NCBI RefSeq assembly: GCF_002419965.1 | Contig: NZ_DIHC01000002.1 | Location: forward strand, 1-64,000 | Length of the DNA stretch: 64,000 nucleotides | Direction of reading: 5' to 3' | DNA from: Pseudomonas sp. UBA5706 | GTDB taxonomy: Bacteria > Pseudomonadota > Gammaproteobacteria > Pseudomonadales > Pseudomonadaceae | Part shown: piece after piece, positions 1 to 7,235 of the stretch | Position numbering within the stretch: the first letter of the stretch is position 1 | Layout of the letters: each line of letters starts with the position of its first letter | Notes under the pieces: generated by a model | Seen by the model: the letters and a program-made list of their open reading frames with translations, nothing else | The model's database searches: none | Told to the model about the DNA's origin: nothing | Translations under genes and position numbers: made by a program

Positions 1-22
1 TACCGGACACTAGTGACCCTCT

Positions 23-94
23 GCGTGGGAACGCCTCATGAAGCCCTGCTTCACCTCCCTTGGACGCGGAGCGTCACACACGGCATTCCCACGC
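23..94. repeat. Pseudomonas intergenic inverted-repeat element
   Basis: Two arms, 23-35 (GCGTGGGAACGCC) and 82-94 (GGCATTCCCACGC), are inverted copies that differ at one position. Between them sits a shorter GACGCGGAGCGTC-like motif. The element is followed by another GCGGAGCGCGGGAACGATC segment near 94-112. Elements with the words GCGTGGGAAC and GCGGAGCGT are common between genes in Pseudomonas; that is recalled family knowledge, not searched. No gene is visible in 1-309, which holds this element and a REP unit. Confidence 0.6.
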
Positions 95-146
95 GGAGCG
101 CGGGAACGATCAAAGTGGAGTTAGGTGGCTTCACGCTTTTGATTCT

Positions 147-199
147 GCCCGAAGGGCGTAGGAGTCCGGCTTGCCGACGATCTGCCGGGAACCGGCAGC
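147..199 (+). repeat. REP-type repeat, copy 1
   Basis: The stretch reads GCCCGAAGGGCGTAGGAG, then CTTGCCGACGATCTGCC and GGGAACCGGCAG. It aligns over its whole length with 4123-4175 on the same strand and with 3654-3694 on the opposite strand. The GTAGGAG...CTTGC core is typical of Pseudomonas REP sequences. It lies downstream of the leftward HAD gene. Confidence 0.6.
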
Positions 200-309
200 A
201 CACCCTGCGGATGCGGTACATCTGACAGAACTGCGGTGTCGGTATCTGGCGAATCATTGTGATCGATCCCGCGCTGCGCGTGAGAACGATCATTGCAGCG
301 TGGGAGTGA

Positions 310-918
310 TCAGGCTGGCGGCGCGTTGGCAGTGAGCATCCTGCGCAGTGCCACGCAATCCTTGGCATGCCAGTCGGTGAGCTCGGGCCAGGGGTTTTGC
401 GGCAGATTGACCAGCACGGTGTGGGTCCCGGCGGCTTTTCCGCAGGCAAGGTCGAAGCGGTAATCCCCCACCATGACCATCTGCGCAGGTTCGACGTTCC
501 AGGCTTGGGCCAGTTTCAGCAGTCCGCCCGGATCGGGTTTGGGCGGCGCTTCGTCGCGGCCCAGCACATCCTCTACCGCGAAACAGTCAGCGATGCCAAT
601 GGCTTGCAGCGTAACGTGGGCCAGTTCCAGGGCGTTGCGCGTAAGGATGCCCAGGCGATACCCGCGGGCCGCAAGGTCCCGCACCAGTTCCACCGCTCCC
701 GTCGCAGGTCTGGAAGCCACGGCCAGTTCGCGCTCATGCTCCAGCAACCACGCGTGCTTGGCAGCCGCTTGTTCGGCGGGCAAGGACGCAAGATGACTGA
801 GAATGTCGTCGTCCTGCGGGATGCTCAAGGCACGCTTGATGGCAGGGAAGTCATGCACGGCGAGGGTCAGGGTGCCGTCCATATCGAACACCCAGTGGCG
901 CAGTTGCGACAGCTTCAT
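310..918 (-). CDS. HAD-family hydrolase (phosphoglycolate-phosphatase-like)
   Basis: This 202-residue protein is a soluble haloacid-dehalogenase-type phosphatase. Motif I is FDMDGT at residues 11-16, with the nucleophile D12 and the acid D14. Motif II is the T in ILTRN, and motif III/IV is the GDYRFD segment, which supplies the magnesium ligands. The size and an alpha-helical cap after residue 20 fit the Gph/YjjG-like subfamily; the substrate cannot be told. The start is the ATG at 918, whose ATGA overlaps the stop of tesB, so the two genes are translationally coupled. A longer upstream reading would run inside tesB and is rejected. Confidence 0.85.
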   Translation of the reverse strand: MKLSQLRHWVFDMDGTLTLAVHDFPAIKRALSIPQDDDILSHLASLPAEQAAAKHAWLLEHERELAVASRPATGAVELVRDLAARGYRLGILTRNALELAHVTLQAIGIADCFAVEDVLGRDEAPPKPDPGGLLKLAQAWNVEPAQMVMVGDYRFDLACGKAAGTHTVLVNLPQNPWPELTDWHAKDCVALRRMLTANAPPA

Positions 919-1784
919 GCCCAGTCCTTGCGATGCCGGATCAAGCCTTCCTGGCTCACGGACGCCACCAGTTGGCCGGCGCGGTTGTAGACGCTGCCGC
1001 GCGTGAATCCGCGAGAGTTGCCGGCCCATGGGCTGTCCATCGCGTAGAGCAGCCAGTCATCTGCACGCAGTTCGCCGTGGAACCACAGCGAGTGGTCGAG
1101 ACTGGCGATCTGCATGTCTTTGTGCCAGACCGTTTTCCCGTGAGGCAGCAATGAAGTGGTCAGCAGATTGAAGTCCGAGGCATAGGCAAGCATGTATTTG
1201 TGCAGCGCCGGAATGTCCGGCAACGTGCCGTCGGCGCGAAACCAGACGTACTTCACCGGATCGCTCGGCTGGGGGTTGTACGGGTCGGAATCGGTCACCG
1301 GGCGAAACTCGATAGGCGTCGGACACAGCAGCTTGTCTTTGATGTGCGCCGGAATGAGGTGTTCGCGCTGACGCATCAGTTCCAGCTCCGACGGCAGGTT
1401 CTCCGGACCGACCGCCTGGGGCATCGAGGTCTGATGCTCGAACCCTTGCTCGTCATATTGAAACGAAGCACTGCAGGTGAAGATCGGGTTGCCCTTCTGG
1501 ATCGCTGTCACGCGGCGGGTGCTGAAGCTGCCGCCGTCGCGCACGCGGTCGACCTGATAGACCACCGGCAGATGCGCATCGCCAGGGCGCAGGAAGTAGC
1601 CATGGAGCGAGTGCACATGACGCTCATCTTCGACGGTCTGGCTCGCCGCCGACAGCGACTGCCCCAGCACTTGGCCGCCAAACAGCTGGCGAAAGCCCAG
1701 GTCCTGGCTGCGTCCACGGAAGAGGTTCTCTTCGATCGGCTCCAGGCTCAACAGCGACACCAGATCATCCAGCACATGGCTCAT
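915..1784 (-). CDS. tesB: Acyl-CoA thioesterase II
   Basis: This 289-residue protein is a double-hotdog acyl-CoA thioesterase that hydrolyses medium- and long-chain acyl-CoA to free fatty acid and CoA. The length equals that of E. coli TesB. The C-terminal half has the expected Asp-Thr/Ser-Gln set: ASLDHSLWFH, SPWAGNSRGF and ASVSQEGLIR. The N-terminal hotdog carries the conserved GGQVLGQSL segment. It starts at an ATG preceded by GAGGAA. Its stop overlaps the start of the HAD hydrolase gene, which makes a two-gene unit. Confidence 0.93.
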   Translation of the reverse strand: MSHVLDDLVSLLSLEPIEENLFRGRSQDLGFRQLFGGQVLGQSLSAASQTVEDERHVHSLHGYFLRPGDAHLPVVYQVDRVRDGGSFSTRRVTAIQKGNPIFTCSASFQYDEQGFEHQTSMPQAVGPENLPSELELMRQREHLIPAHIKDKLLCPTPIEFRPVTDSDPYNPQPSDPVKYVWFRADGTLPDIPALHKYMLAYASDFNLLTTSLLPHGKTVWHKDMQIASLDHSLWFHGELRADDWLLYAMDSPWAGNSRGFTRGSVYNRAGQLVASVSQEGLIRHRKDWA

Positions 1785-1896
1785 TCAGGGTTCCTCACAC
1801 ACGACAATCACACAAGGTCCGGCTACGGCGCCGAACGGCGGCGAACAGGGGGTTCGGGCGAGATAATACAGGTCTTTGCCACTCGCTTCGCGTCCA

Positions 1897-2460
1897 TCAC
1901 AAGGTCGCACGCCATTGCTGGCGGTTGATGCGATACAGCACATGGGGCCGTAAGGGGTGGCCATCGGGAAGATTGGGATGGTCGAAATCGTCAGCCGGAT
2001 CGTTCTGCATGCCGATCGCCTGCATGACCTTCTGCGAGGGCAGATTGCTAACCGCTGCAAACGACACGATTTGATCCAGCTCGAGGTGTTCAAAGCCGCA
2101 ACCCAGGACTGTCCAGGCTGCCTCACTGGCGTAACCCAGGCTCCAATGCTCTTTGGCCAGCCTCCAGCCGATTTCGACTGCCGGAGTAAACGCTGCGTTG
2201 AACCCCACCACACACAGCCCGGTGAAACCGATGAACTCGCCGGTGTCCTTGCGCTCAAGCGCCCATAGGCCAAAGCCGTATTCGGCGAAATGCCCGCGAA
2301 CACGTCCGATCAGCTTGGCGCTTTCCAGCCGCGTAAGCGGCCGCGGAAAGTAACGCATGACTTGTGGATCGGCGCACAGCTGCGCGAAGGCTGGCAAATC
2401 GTCATCCCGCCACTGACGCATCAACAAGCGCGGGCTGTTGAGCTCAAGTATCGGTTCCAT
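1897..2460 (-). CDS. GNAT-family N-acetyltransferase (RimJ/RimL type)
   Basis: The 187-residue protein opens with the RimL-type pattern LNSPRLLMRQWRDDDLPAFAQL and continues with GFTGL, VEIGWRLAKEHWSLGYASEAA (the acetyl-CoA pyrophosphate-binding region) and SNLPSQKVMQAIGM near the C terminus. These mark the Acetyltransf_3 subfamily, which acetylates protein N termini or small amines. The acceptor is unknown. A GGGGAG lies eight bases before the ATG. The gene is divergent from the deacetylase-like gene at 2593, so acetyl transfer and removal enzymes sit side by side; a functional link is only a guess. Confidence 0.85.
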   Translation of the reverse strand: MEPILELNSPRLLMRQWRDDDLPAFAQLCADPQVMRYFPRPLTRLESAKLIGRVRGHFAEYGFGLWALERKDTGEFIGFTGLCVVGFNAAFTPAVEIGWRLAKEHWSLGYASEAAWTVLGCGFEHLELDQIVSFAAVSNLPSQKVMQAIGMQNDPADDFDHPNLPDGHPLRPHVLYRINRQQWRATL

Positions 2461-2592
2461 TGAACATCTCCCCTGCCGCTCTCCTCAAATGCCTCGCCGC
2501 CTGCGCTACCTCTCACAATGGCCCAACCAAATCGCTGTGCCGAGGCAACCATTGCTGGCAAGATTCCCTTTCGAACCCATTGCGTACACCCT

Positions 2593-3513
2593 ATGTCCCT
2601 GCCGCTTATCTACCACGAAGACTACAGCCCGGCGTTCCCGCCCGAGCATCGTTTCCCGATGGATAAATTCCGTCTGCTGCATGACCACCTTATCGACAGC
2701 GGCTTGACCACAGATGCTCAACTGATTCGCCCGCAGGTCTGTGCGCCCGATATTCTGGCGCTGGCCCATGACCCGTCCTATATCCGTCGCTACATGGACG
2801 GCGACCTCTCCCGCGAGGATCAGCGCCGATTGGGCCTGCCCTGGAGCGAGGATCTGGCCCGACGTACGGTACGCGCCGTTGGCGGTTCGTTGCTGACGGC
2901 GGAAAAAGCGCTGCAACAGGGCCTGGCGTGCCATCTGGCAGGTGGAACGCATCACGCTCACTACGACTACCCCGCTGGCTTCTGCATTTTCAACGACCTG
3001 GCCATCATCAGCCATTACCTGCTGCAGAGTGGCCGGGTCGACCGGGTACTGATCTTCGATTGCGACGTGCACCAGGGCGACGGCACCGCGCGGATTCTCG
3101 AACACACCGAAGACGCGATTACCGTGTCGCTGCATTGCGAGAAAAACTTTCCGGCGCGCAAGGCCCGCAGCGACTGGGACATTCCGCTGCCAATGGGCAT
3201 GAGTGACGATCAATACCTGAAGGTGGTAGATGACACGCTCAATTACCTGTTGCCGTTTTATCGGCCCGACCTGGTGCTGTACGACGCCGGGGTCGATGTG
3301 CATAAGGATGACGCCTTGGGTTATTTGCAACTGACCGACGACGGCGTGGCCCGACGCGATGAAGCGGTGATGCGTCACTGCCTGGGGCGGGGCATTCCGG
3401 TAATGGGCGTGATTGGCGGCGGCTACAGCAAGGACCGGGAGGCACTGGCGCGGCGGCACGGAATCTTGCACCACAGCGCGCAGCGGGTTTGGGTGTCGGA
3501 GGGGTTGAAATGA
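2593..3513 (+). CDS. Histone deacetylase-family amidohydrolase
   Basis: This 306-residue protein has the class II HDAC/acetylpolyamine amidohydrolase fold. The visible signature is AGGTHHAHYDYPAGFCIFNDLA, with the tandem active-site histidines, followed by VLIFDCDVHQGDGTA, whose DxH supplies zinc ligands, and YDAGVDVHKDDALG with the second zinc aspartate. It probably removes acetyl groups from small amines or proteins in the cytoplasm. The start chosen at 2593 (MSLPLIYHEDY) matches family N termini as remembered; an in-frame ATG at 2518 would add 25 unrelated residues. No strong ribosome site precedes either start. Confidence 0.85.
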   Translation: MSLPLIYHEDYSPAFPPEHRFPMDKFRLLHDHLIDSGLTTDAQLIRPQVCAPDILALAHDPSYIRRYMDGDLSREDQRRLGLPWSEDLARRTVRAVGGSLLTAEKALQQGLACHLAGGTHHAHYDYPAGFCIFNDLAIISHYLLQSGRVDRVLIFDCDVHQGDGTARILEHTEDAITVSLHCEKNFPARKARSDWDIPLPMGMSDDQYLKVVDDTLNYLLPFYRPDLVLYDAGVDVHKDDALGYLQLTDDGVARRDEAVMRHCLGRGIPVMGVIGGGYSKDREALARRHGILHHSAQRVWVSEGLK

Positions 3514-3653
3514 GCGCTGTGTCTCGCTGCTGATTCTGGCTGCGAACAGTCAGCGTCCAGGGTGCTCTTTACCGGGATTGGGCGTTCTGCCTTGGGGAAC
3601 TGCAATATGCGTTACAAACACGCCCGCCTGAATAACCGCATGTGTCTGGTTTT

Positions 3654-3694
3654 GCTGCCGGTTTCCGACAGATCGCCTGCAAGCGAGGCTCCCA
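3654..3694 (-). repeat. REP-type repeat, copy 3
   Basis: On the minus strand this reads GTGGGAGCCTCGCTTGCAGG, then CGATCTGTCGG and AAACCGGCAG, matching the units at 147-199 and 4123-4175. It lies downstream of the deacetylase gene, in the long gap 3514-4207. Confidence 0.55.
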
Positions 3695-3739
3695 CGCACT
3701 GCGGGCAGGACCAATGCGCTGCATAGGGAAATTTTTACT

Positions 3740-3887
3740 CACATCCGCTGTGGAACTGCCTGTGGATAACCTGAGTGCAAGGCTACAGACCCCATGTAAT
3801 CCATGGCTTGCAGCTTGCTGTATGTTTTTTGATCAAGTTTTTTCCACAGGTGCCGGTTTATCCCGAGGCTGGTCTGGAATGCGCGCC
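3740..3887 (+). repeat. Direct repeat unit A with DnaA-box-like sites
   Basis: This ~148-bp unit recurs at 3955-4102 in the same orientation. It contains TGTGGAA at 3750-3756, TGTGGATAA at 3761-3769 (a perfect DnaA box, TTATCCACA, on the minus strand) and TTTTCCACA at 3840-3848 (one base from the consensus, facing the other way). It ends in GGTCTGGAATGCGC. No coding capacity is convincing. Confidence 0.75.
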
Positions 3888-3954
3888 GTATGCTCCCTTC
3901 AGATGTCAGACAAACGCCAAAGATACGCTCATGCCCTGCTTTTATAGCGTTACC

Positions 3955-4102
3955 CACATCCGCTGTGGAACCGCCTGTGGATAACCTGAGTGCAAGCCTG
4001 CAGACCCCATACGCTCCATGGCCTGCAGCCTGTTGTACGTTTTTTGCTCAATAGTTTTCCACAGGCCGCTCGTTTGTCCCAAGGCTCGGGTAGAATGCGC
4101 CC
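3955..4102 (+). repeat. Direct repeat unit B with DnaA-box-like sites
   Basis: This is the second copy of the unit at 3740-3887, offset by 215 bp. The same three sites are kept: TGTGGAA at 3964-3970, TGTGGATAA at 3976-3984 and TTTTCCACA at 4055-4063. The spacing between the last two is close to that in unit A (79 bp in both, start to start). It ends in GGGTAGAATGCGC, where TAGAAT could be a -10 element for the flavoprotein gene at 4208. Confidence 0.75.
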
Positions 4103-4122
4103 CCTGCACGCGCCTCGGTATT

Positions 4123-4175
4123 GGCCGAAGGCCGTAGGAGCGCTGCTTGCAGACGAACTGCCGGGGACCGGCAGC
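4123..4175 (+). repeat. REP-type repeat, copy 2
   Basis: The unit reads GGCCGAAGGCCGTAGGAG, then GCTTGCAGACGAACTGCC and GGGGACCGGCAG, aligning with 147-199. It sits directly in the presumed leader of the flavoprotein gene, 33 bp before its start. Confidence 0.6.
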
Positions 4176-4207
4176 CCATCCAGCCACTCGGTGTATCAGG
4201 CATTTCA

Positions 4208-5473
4208 ATGACCCGCAGCTTGCCCATGACGTCAGCCTCCGCCCTTCTCGGTTCCACCGTCGCCATCATCGGGGGTGGCCCGGCCGGGTTGATGGCGGCC
4301 GAGGTGTTAAGCCAGGCAGGGTTCAAGGTTGACCTGTACGACGGCATGCCCTCAGTCGGACGCAAGTTTCTGCTGGCCGGTGTCGGCGGCATGAATATCA
4401 CCCATTCGGAGGCATACCCGGCATTCCTGTCGCGCTACGCCGAACGCGCGCCGATGATCGCGCCCTTGCTGCGAGGCTTTGGCGCCCAGGCGCTGTGCAA
4501 ATGGATTCATGATCTGGGCATCGAAACCTTCGTCGGCAGCTCGGGCCGCGTGTTTCCCACCGACATGAAAGCCGCACCGCTGCTGCGTGCCTGGCTCAAG
4601 CGCCTGCGTGACGCCGGAGTGGTTATCCACACCCGCCACCGCTGGCTGGGCTGGAACGCGGACAGCAGCCTGCGGATTGCCAGCCCCGAAGGCGAACTGC
4701 GCATCGAACCCGCCGCCACCTTGCTGGCGCTGGGGGGTGCGAGCTGGGCACGCCTCGGCTCGGACGGCACCTGGGTGCCCTTGCTTGAACAACGCGCAAT
4801 AGAGATCGCTCCCCTGCAGCCTGCCAACTGCGGGTTCGAGGTTTCGGCGTGGAGCGAACTGTTGCGCAGCAAGTATGCGGGCGCGCCGCTGAAGAACATC
4901 GCCATGGGCCTGCAGGGGCAGTCCCTGCGCCTGGGCGAGTGCGTGCTGACGCAGACGGGTGTCGAGGGCAGTCTGGTCTACGCGTTGTCGGCGCAGATTC
5001 GCGAAGCGATCAACCTCCATGGTTGTGCCACTGTCGAGATCGATTTGCTGCCGGGCAAGTCTTTGCCCGATGTTCATAAAGCACTGGGCAAACCGCGCGG
5101 CTCGCGCTCGATGTCCAAGCACCTGCACAGTCAGTTGGGTCTGGACGGGGTCAAGGCAGCCCTGTTGCGCGAACTGGCACCTGCCCAGGCGTTTGCCGAT
5201 CCGGCGTTGCTGGCCGAAGCCGTTAAAGGATTGCCGCTGACATTGCTCAAGCCACGCCCTTTGGACGAGGCGATCAGTACCGCCGGCGGGGTAGCGTTCG
5301 AGGCCATGGACCAACGACTGATGCTCAGGTCGCTGCCGGGTGTGTTCTGCGCAGGCGAAATGCTCGACTGGGAAGCGCCGACCGGCGGCTACCTGCTCAC
5401 CGCCTGCTTCGCCAGCGGCCGCGCAGCAGGGCTGGGAATGGTGGAGTGGTTGCGTAGCGTGGCGGATGAGTAG
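4208..5473 (+). CDS. BaiN/HI0933-family FAD-dependent flavoprotein
   Basis: The 421-residue protein begins with a dinucleotide-binding motif, VAIIGGGPAGLMAAE, near residues 18-32, followed by GRKFLLAGVGGMNITHSE, the hallmark of the HI0933/BaiN (TIGR03862-like) flavoproteins. A C-terminal motif, GVFCAGEMLDWEAPTGGYLLTACFASGRAAG, closes the FAD site. Members are soluble NAD(P)/FAD oxidoreductases; for most, including this one, the substrate is unknown. Start candidates are 4208 and 4226 (MTSASALL); neither has a good ribosome site, and 4208 is kept. The leader holds a REP unit and the duplicated DnaA-box repeats. Confidence 0.82.
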   Translation: MTRSLPMTSASALLGSTVAIIGGGPAGLMAAEVLSQAGFKVDLYDGMPSVGRKFLLAGVGGMNITHSEAYPAFLSRYAERAPMIAPLLRGFGAQALCKWIHDLGIETFVGSSGRVFPTDMKAAPLLRAWLKRLRDAGVVIHTRHRWLGWNADSSLRIASPEGELRIEPAATLLALGGASWARLGSDGTWVPLLEQRAIEIAPLQPANCGFEVSAWSELLRSKYAGAPLKNIAMGLQGQSLRLGECVLTQTGVEGSLVYALSAQIREAINLHGCATVEIDLLPGKSLPDVHKALGKPRGSRSMSKHLHSQLGLDGVKAALLRELAPAQAFADPALLAEAVKGLPLTLLKPRPLDEAISTAGGVAFEAMDQRLMLRSLPGVFCAGEMLDWEAPTGGYLLTACFASGRAAGLGMVEWLRSVADE

Positions 5474-5640
5474 CGCCTGCGCACTGCCCGGCATCGGCGA
5501 CAGTCCTTCTGCATTCCATTCGCTGAGCCACCAGCGTGGTGAGGTCATCCAAGCCTGTCGCAGCTTGCCAACGGTTGCGACCTGGTTCATCCCTGCAATG
5601 ACATCGAGCGCCTGCGGTCGGTGAGTGCTCCCGCCCTGCT

Positions 5641-6822
5641 TTACGCTACCCGATCAATCTGCGGCTCACGTGCAGATGCCGATTCCGTTCTTTTCGCGAG
5701 CGCCTCGTCCTTGACCGGTCTGCCCGTGAAGCGCTTGCCCAACTCGTAGCCTTTCATCTCGATATATTTGTGCGCGAACGCTGCCACCACCACCGACAGC
5801 ACCGTTACCACCACCACGAAGACGTTATTGCCAAGCATCGAACCGGTGTCCATGAACCGTTGCCCGGCGATCATCGGCGCCAAGCCCAGACCGGTTACCT
5901 TCTGTGCCACGATGAAGACCGTCGACAAAGCAAAGAGCAGCGCCGCGTGGGTCATGTATATCGAGTACGACAGTTTGCCCAGCAGCACGAACACGCCGGT
6001 CTTGAGAAACGCCGACACCTGCCCCCCCTCGAACGCGAACAGCAGCACCAACACGCAGAACGCCAGGCTGCCGATGGGCGAGCGGTAATCGAAGTCGTTC
6101 ATCACGATCCAGTACGTGGCATACATCATGCTGGCTTCGAGCACTGTTACCAACCACGGCGTAAGCGGCGATCTGTCGCGAATCAACAGGTACACCAGAT
6201 AGGTGACGTTACCCGCGAAGAAGCAGGACAGTCCCAGCATTGCGCGCTCTACCAACGGCTCATGTTGCGAAAAGATCAGCCAGAAGGTCACCGCCGATAT
6301 CGCAGCGAACGCCAGGTAGCGGTTCCTCATGGAGAGCATGCACAGCGCGCCGAACAGCATATAAATGTAGAACTCGATGCTGATGGTCCAGGACGGATAA
6401 TTGAACGACATGGTGTCAGTGAGCGTGGTCCATGCCTGCACCAAAAACAGATTGGGCAGAATTTCGTCCGGGGCAAACGTCCCGGTGAATGGCACGTTGT
6501 TCAGCGGGAAGCCGTTCTTATAGACAATCCAGCGCGCCGCCTCAAACAGAATGAAGAACGCGAGCATGAACAGGTGCAGCGGATAGAGGCGGAAGACACG
6601 TGAGATGACAAAGGACTTGAATGAAAGGTTCGGCTTCATGCCGTACGTGTGCGCCAGGACAAAACCGCTCAAGACGAAGAAGAAATTGAGCAATACCTCG
6701 TCTTGCCGGAAAAACCGCATTTGGATGAACGTGTCGACGACGTGCAGATGATAGAACACCACCAATAACGCGCAGATCCCCCTGAAACTGTCGAGTGTGG
6801 TGAATCGCCGAACAGGTTTCAT
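5641..6822 (-). CDS. Acyltransferase-3 family membrane protein
   Basis: This 393-residue integral membrane protein has about ten hydrophobic segments. The N terminus, RRFTTLDSFRGICALLVVFYHLH, carries the family's R...H pattern; the histidine is thought to be catalytic. A second signature, LLNFFFVLSGFVLAHTYG, follows. Such proteins (OafA, OpgC, ExoZ types) acylate sugars of surface polysaccharides or glucans. The C-terminal tail after residue 355 is charged and cytoplasmic. The start at 6822 has GGA eight bases upstream; a TTG two codons earlier is less likely. No polysaccharide genes adjoin it, so the acceptor is unknown. Confidence 0.85.
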   Translation of the reverse strand: MKPVRRFTTLDSFRGICALLVVFYHLHVVDTFIQMRFFRQDEVLLNFFFVLSGFVLAHTYGMKPNLSFKSFVISRVFRLYPLHLFMLAFFILFEAARWIVYKNGFPLNNVPFTGTFAPDEILPNLFLVQAWTTLTDTMSFNYPSWTISIEFYIYMLFGALCMLSMRNRYLAFAAISAVTFWLIFSQHEPLVERAMLGLSCFFAGNVTYLVYLLIRDRSPLTPWLVTVLEASMMYATYWIVMNDFDYRSPIGSLAFCVLVLLFAFEGGQVSAFLKTGVFVLLGKLSYSIYMTHAALLFALSTVFIVAQKVTGLGLAPMIAGQRFMDTGSMLGNNVFVVVVTVLSVVVAAFAHKYIEMKGYELGKRFTGRPVKDEALAKRTESASAREPQIDRVA

Positions 6823-6992
6823 GCGCAAATTCCGTGCTGGTTAGAAAAATCCCGTCCCCGATAACCGATGGGCGAGCCGGTACACGGTATTGGGTTCGAC
6901 GCACCCTAGACAGTTGAAATATTTCATCCCCGATACATAGGCAGTGAAAAACTTGACGTCAGCTTTTCAGTGCAGTGACTTAACAGTCACGT

Positions 6993-7010
6993 TTGGACCT
7001 AAAAGTCCAA
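6993..7010. other. Inverted repeat in the chemoreceptor upstream region
   Basis: TTGGAC and GTCCAA flank a CTAAAA centre as a perfect inverted repeat. It lies about 225 bp before the chemoreceptor start, in the gene-free interval 6823-7235. It could be a regulator site or a weak hairpin. Apart from this, the interval is relatively AT-rich and shows no recognised gene; no clear FliA promoter was found. Confidence 0.35.
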
Positions 7011-7235
7011 TACCGCCAATAAAATGACATTTCACGGAATGGTTCAGATGAGCCATCGCAATGTGACGGATTTTATTAGCGCATGTTGTGTATACGGATG
7101 CCGTCATATTCCCGACATTCGTTTCAGATTTCCGAATGACTGCCGATGCCCTCCTGCATTTGAGTGTTTCGCTGGCTTTATAAAAACAATTCTCCAGCTG
7201 ACGACTTCGAAAACTGAACCTTCTGGAGAATGGAA

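Noticed and set aside
3740..4102. Chromosomal replication origin
   Set aside because: Only a few boxes, no AT-rich unwinding region and no dnaA, dnaN, gyrB or rpmH genes nearby.
7230..7235. First ATG of the McpS-like gene as start
   Set aside because: Only one base separates it from GGAG; the ATG at 7236 has the normal spacing.
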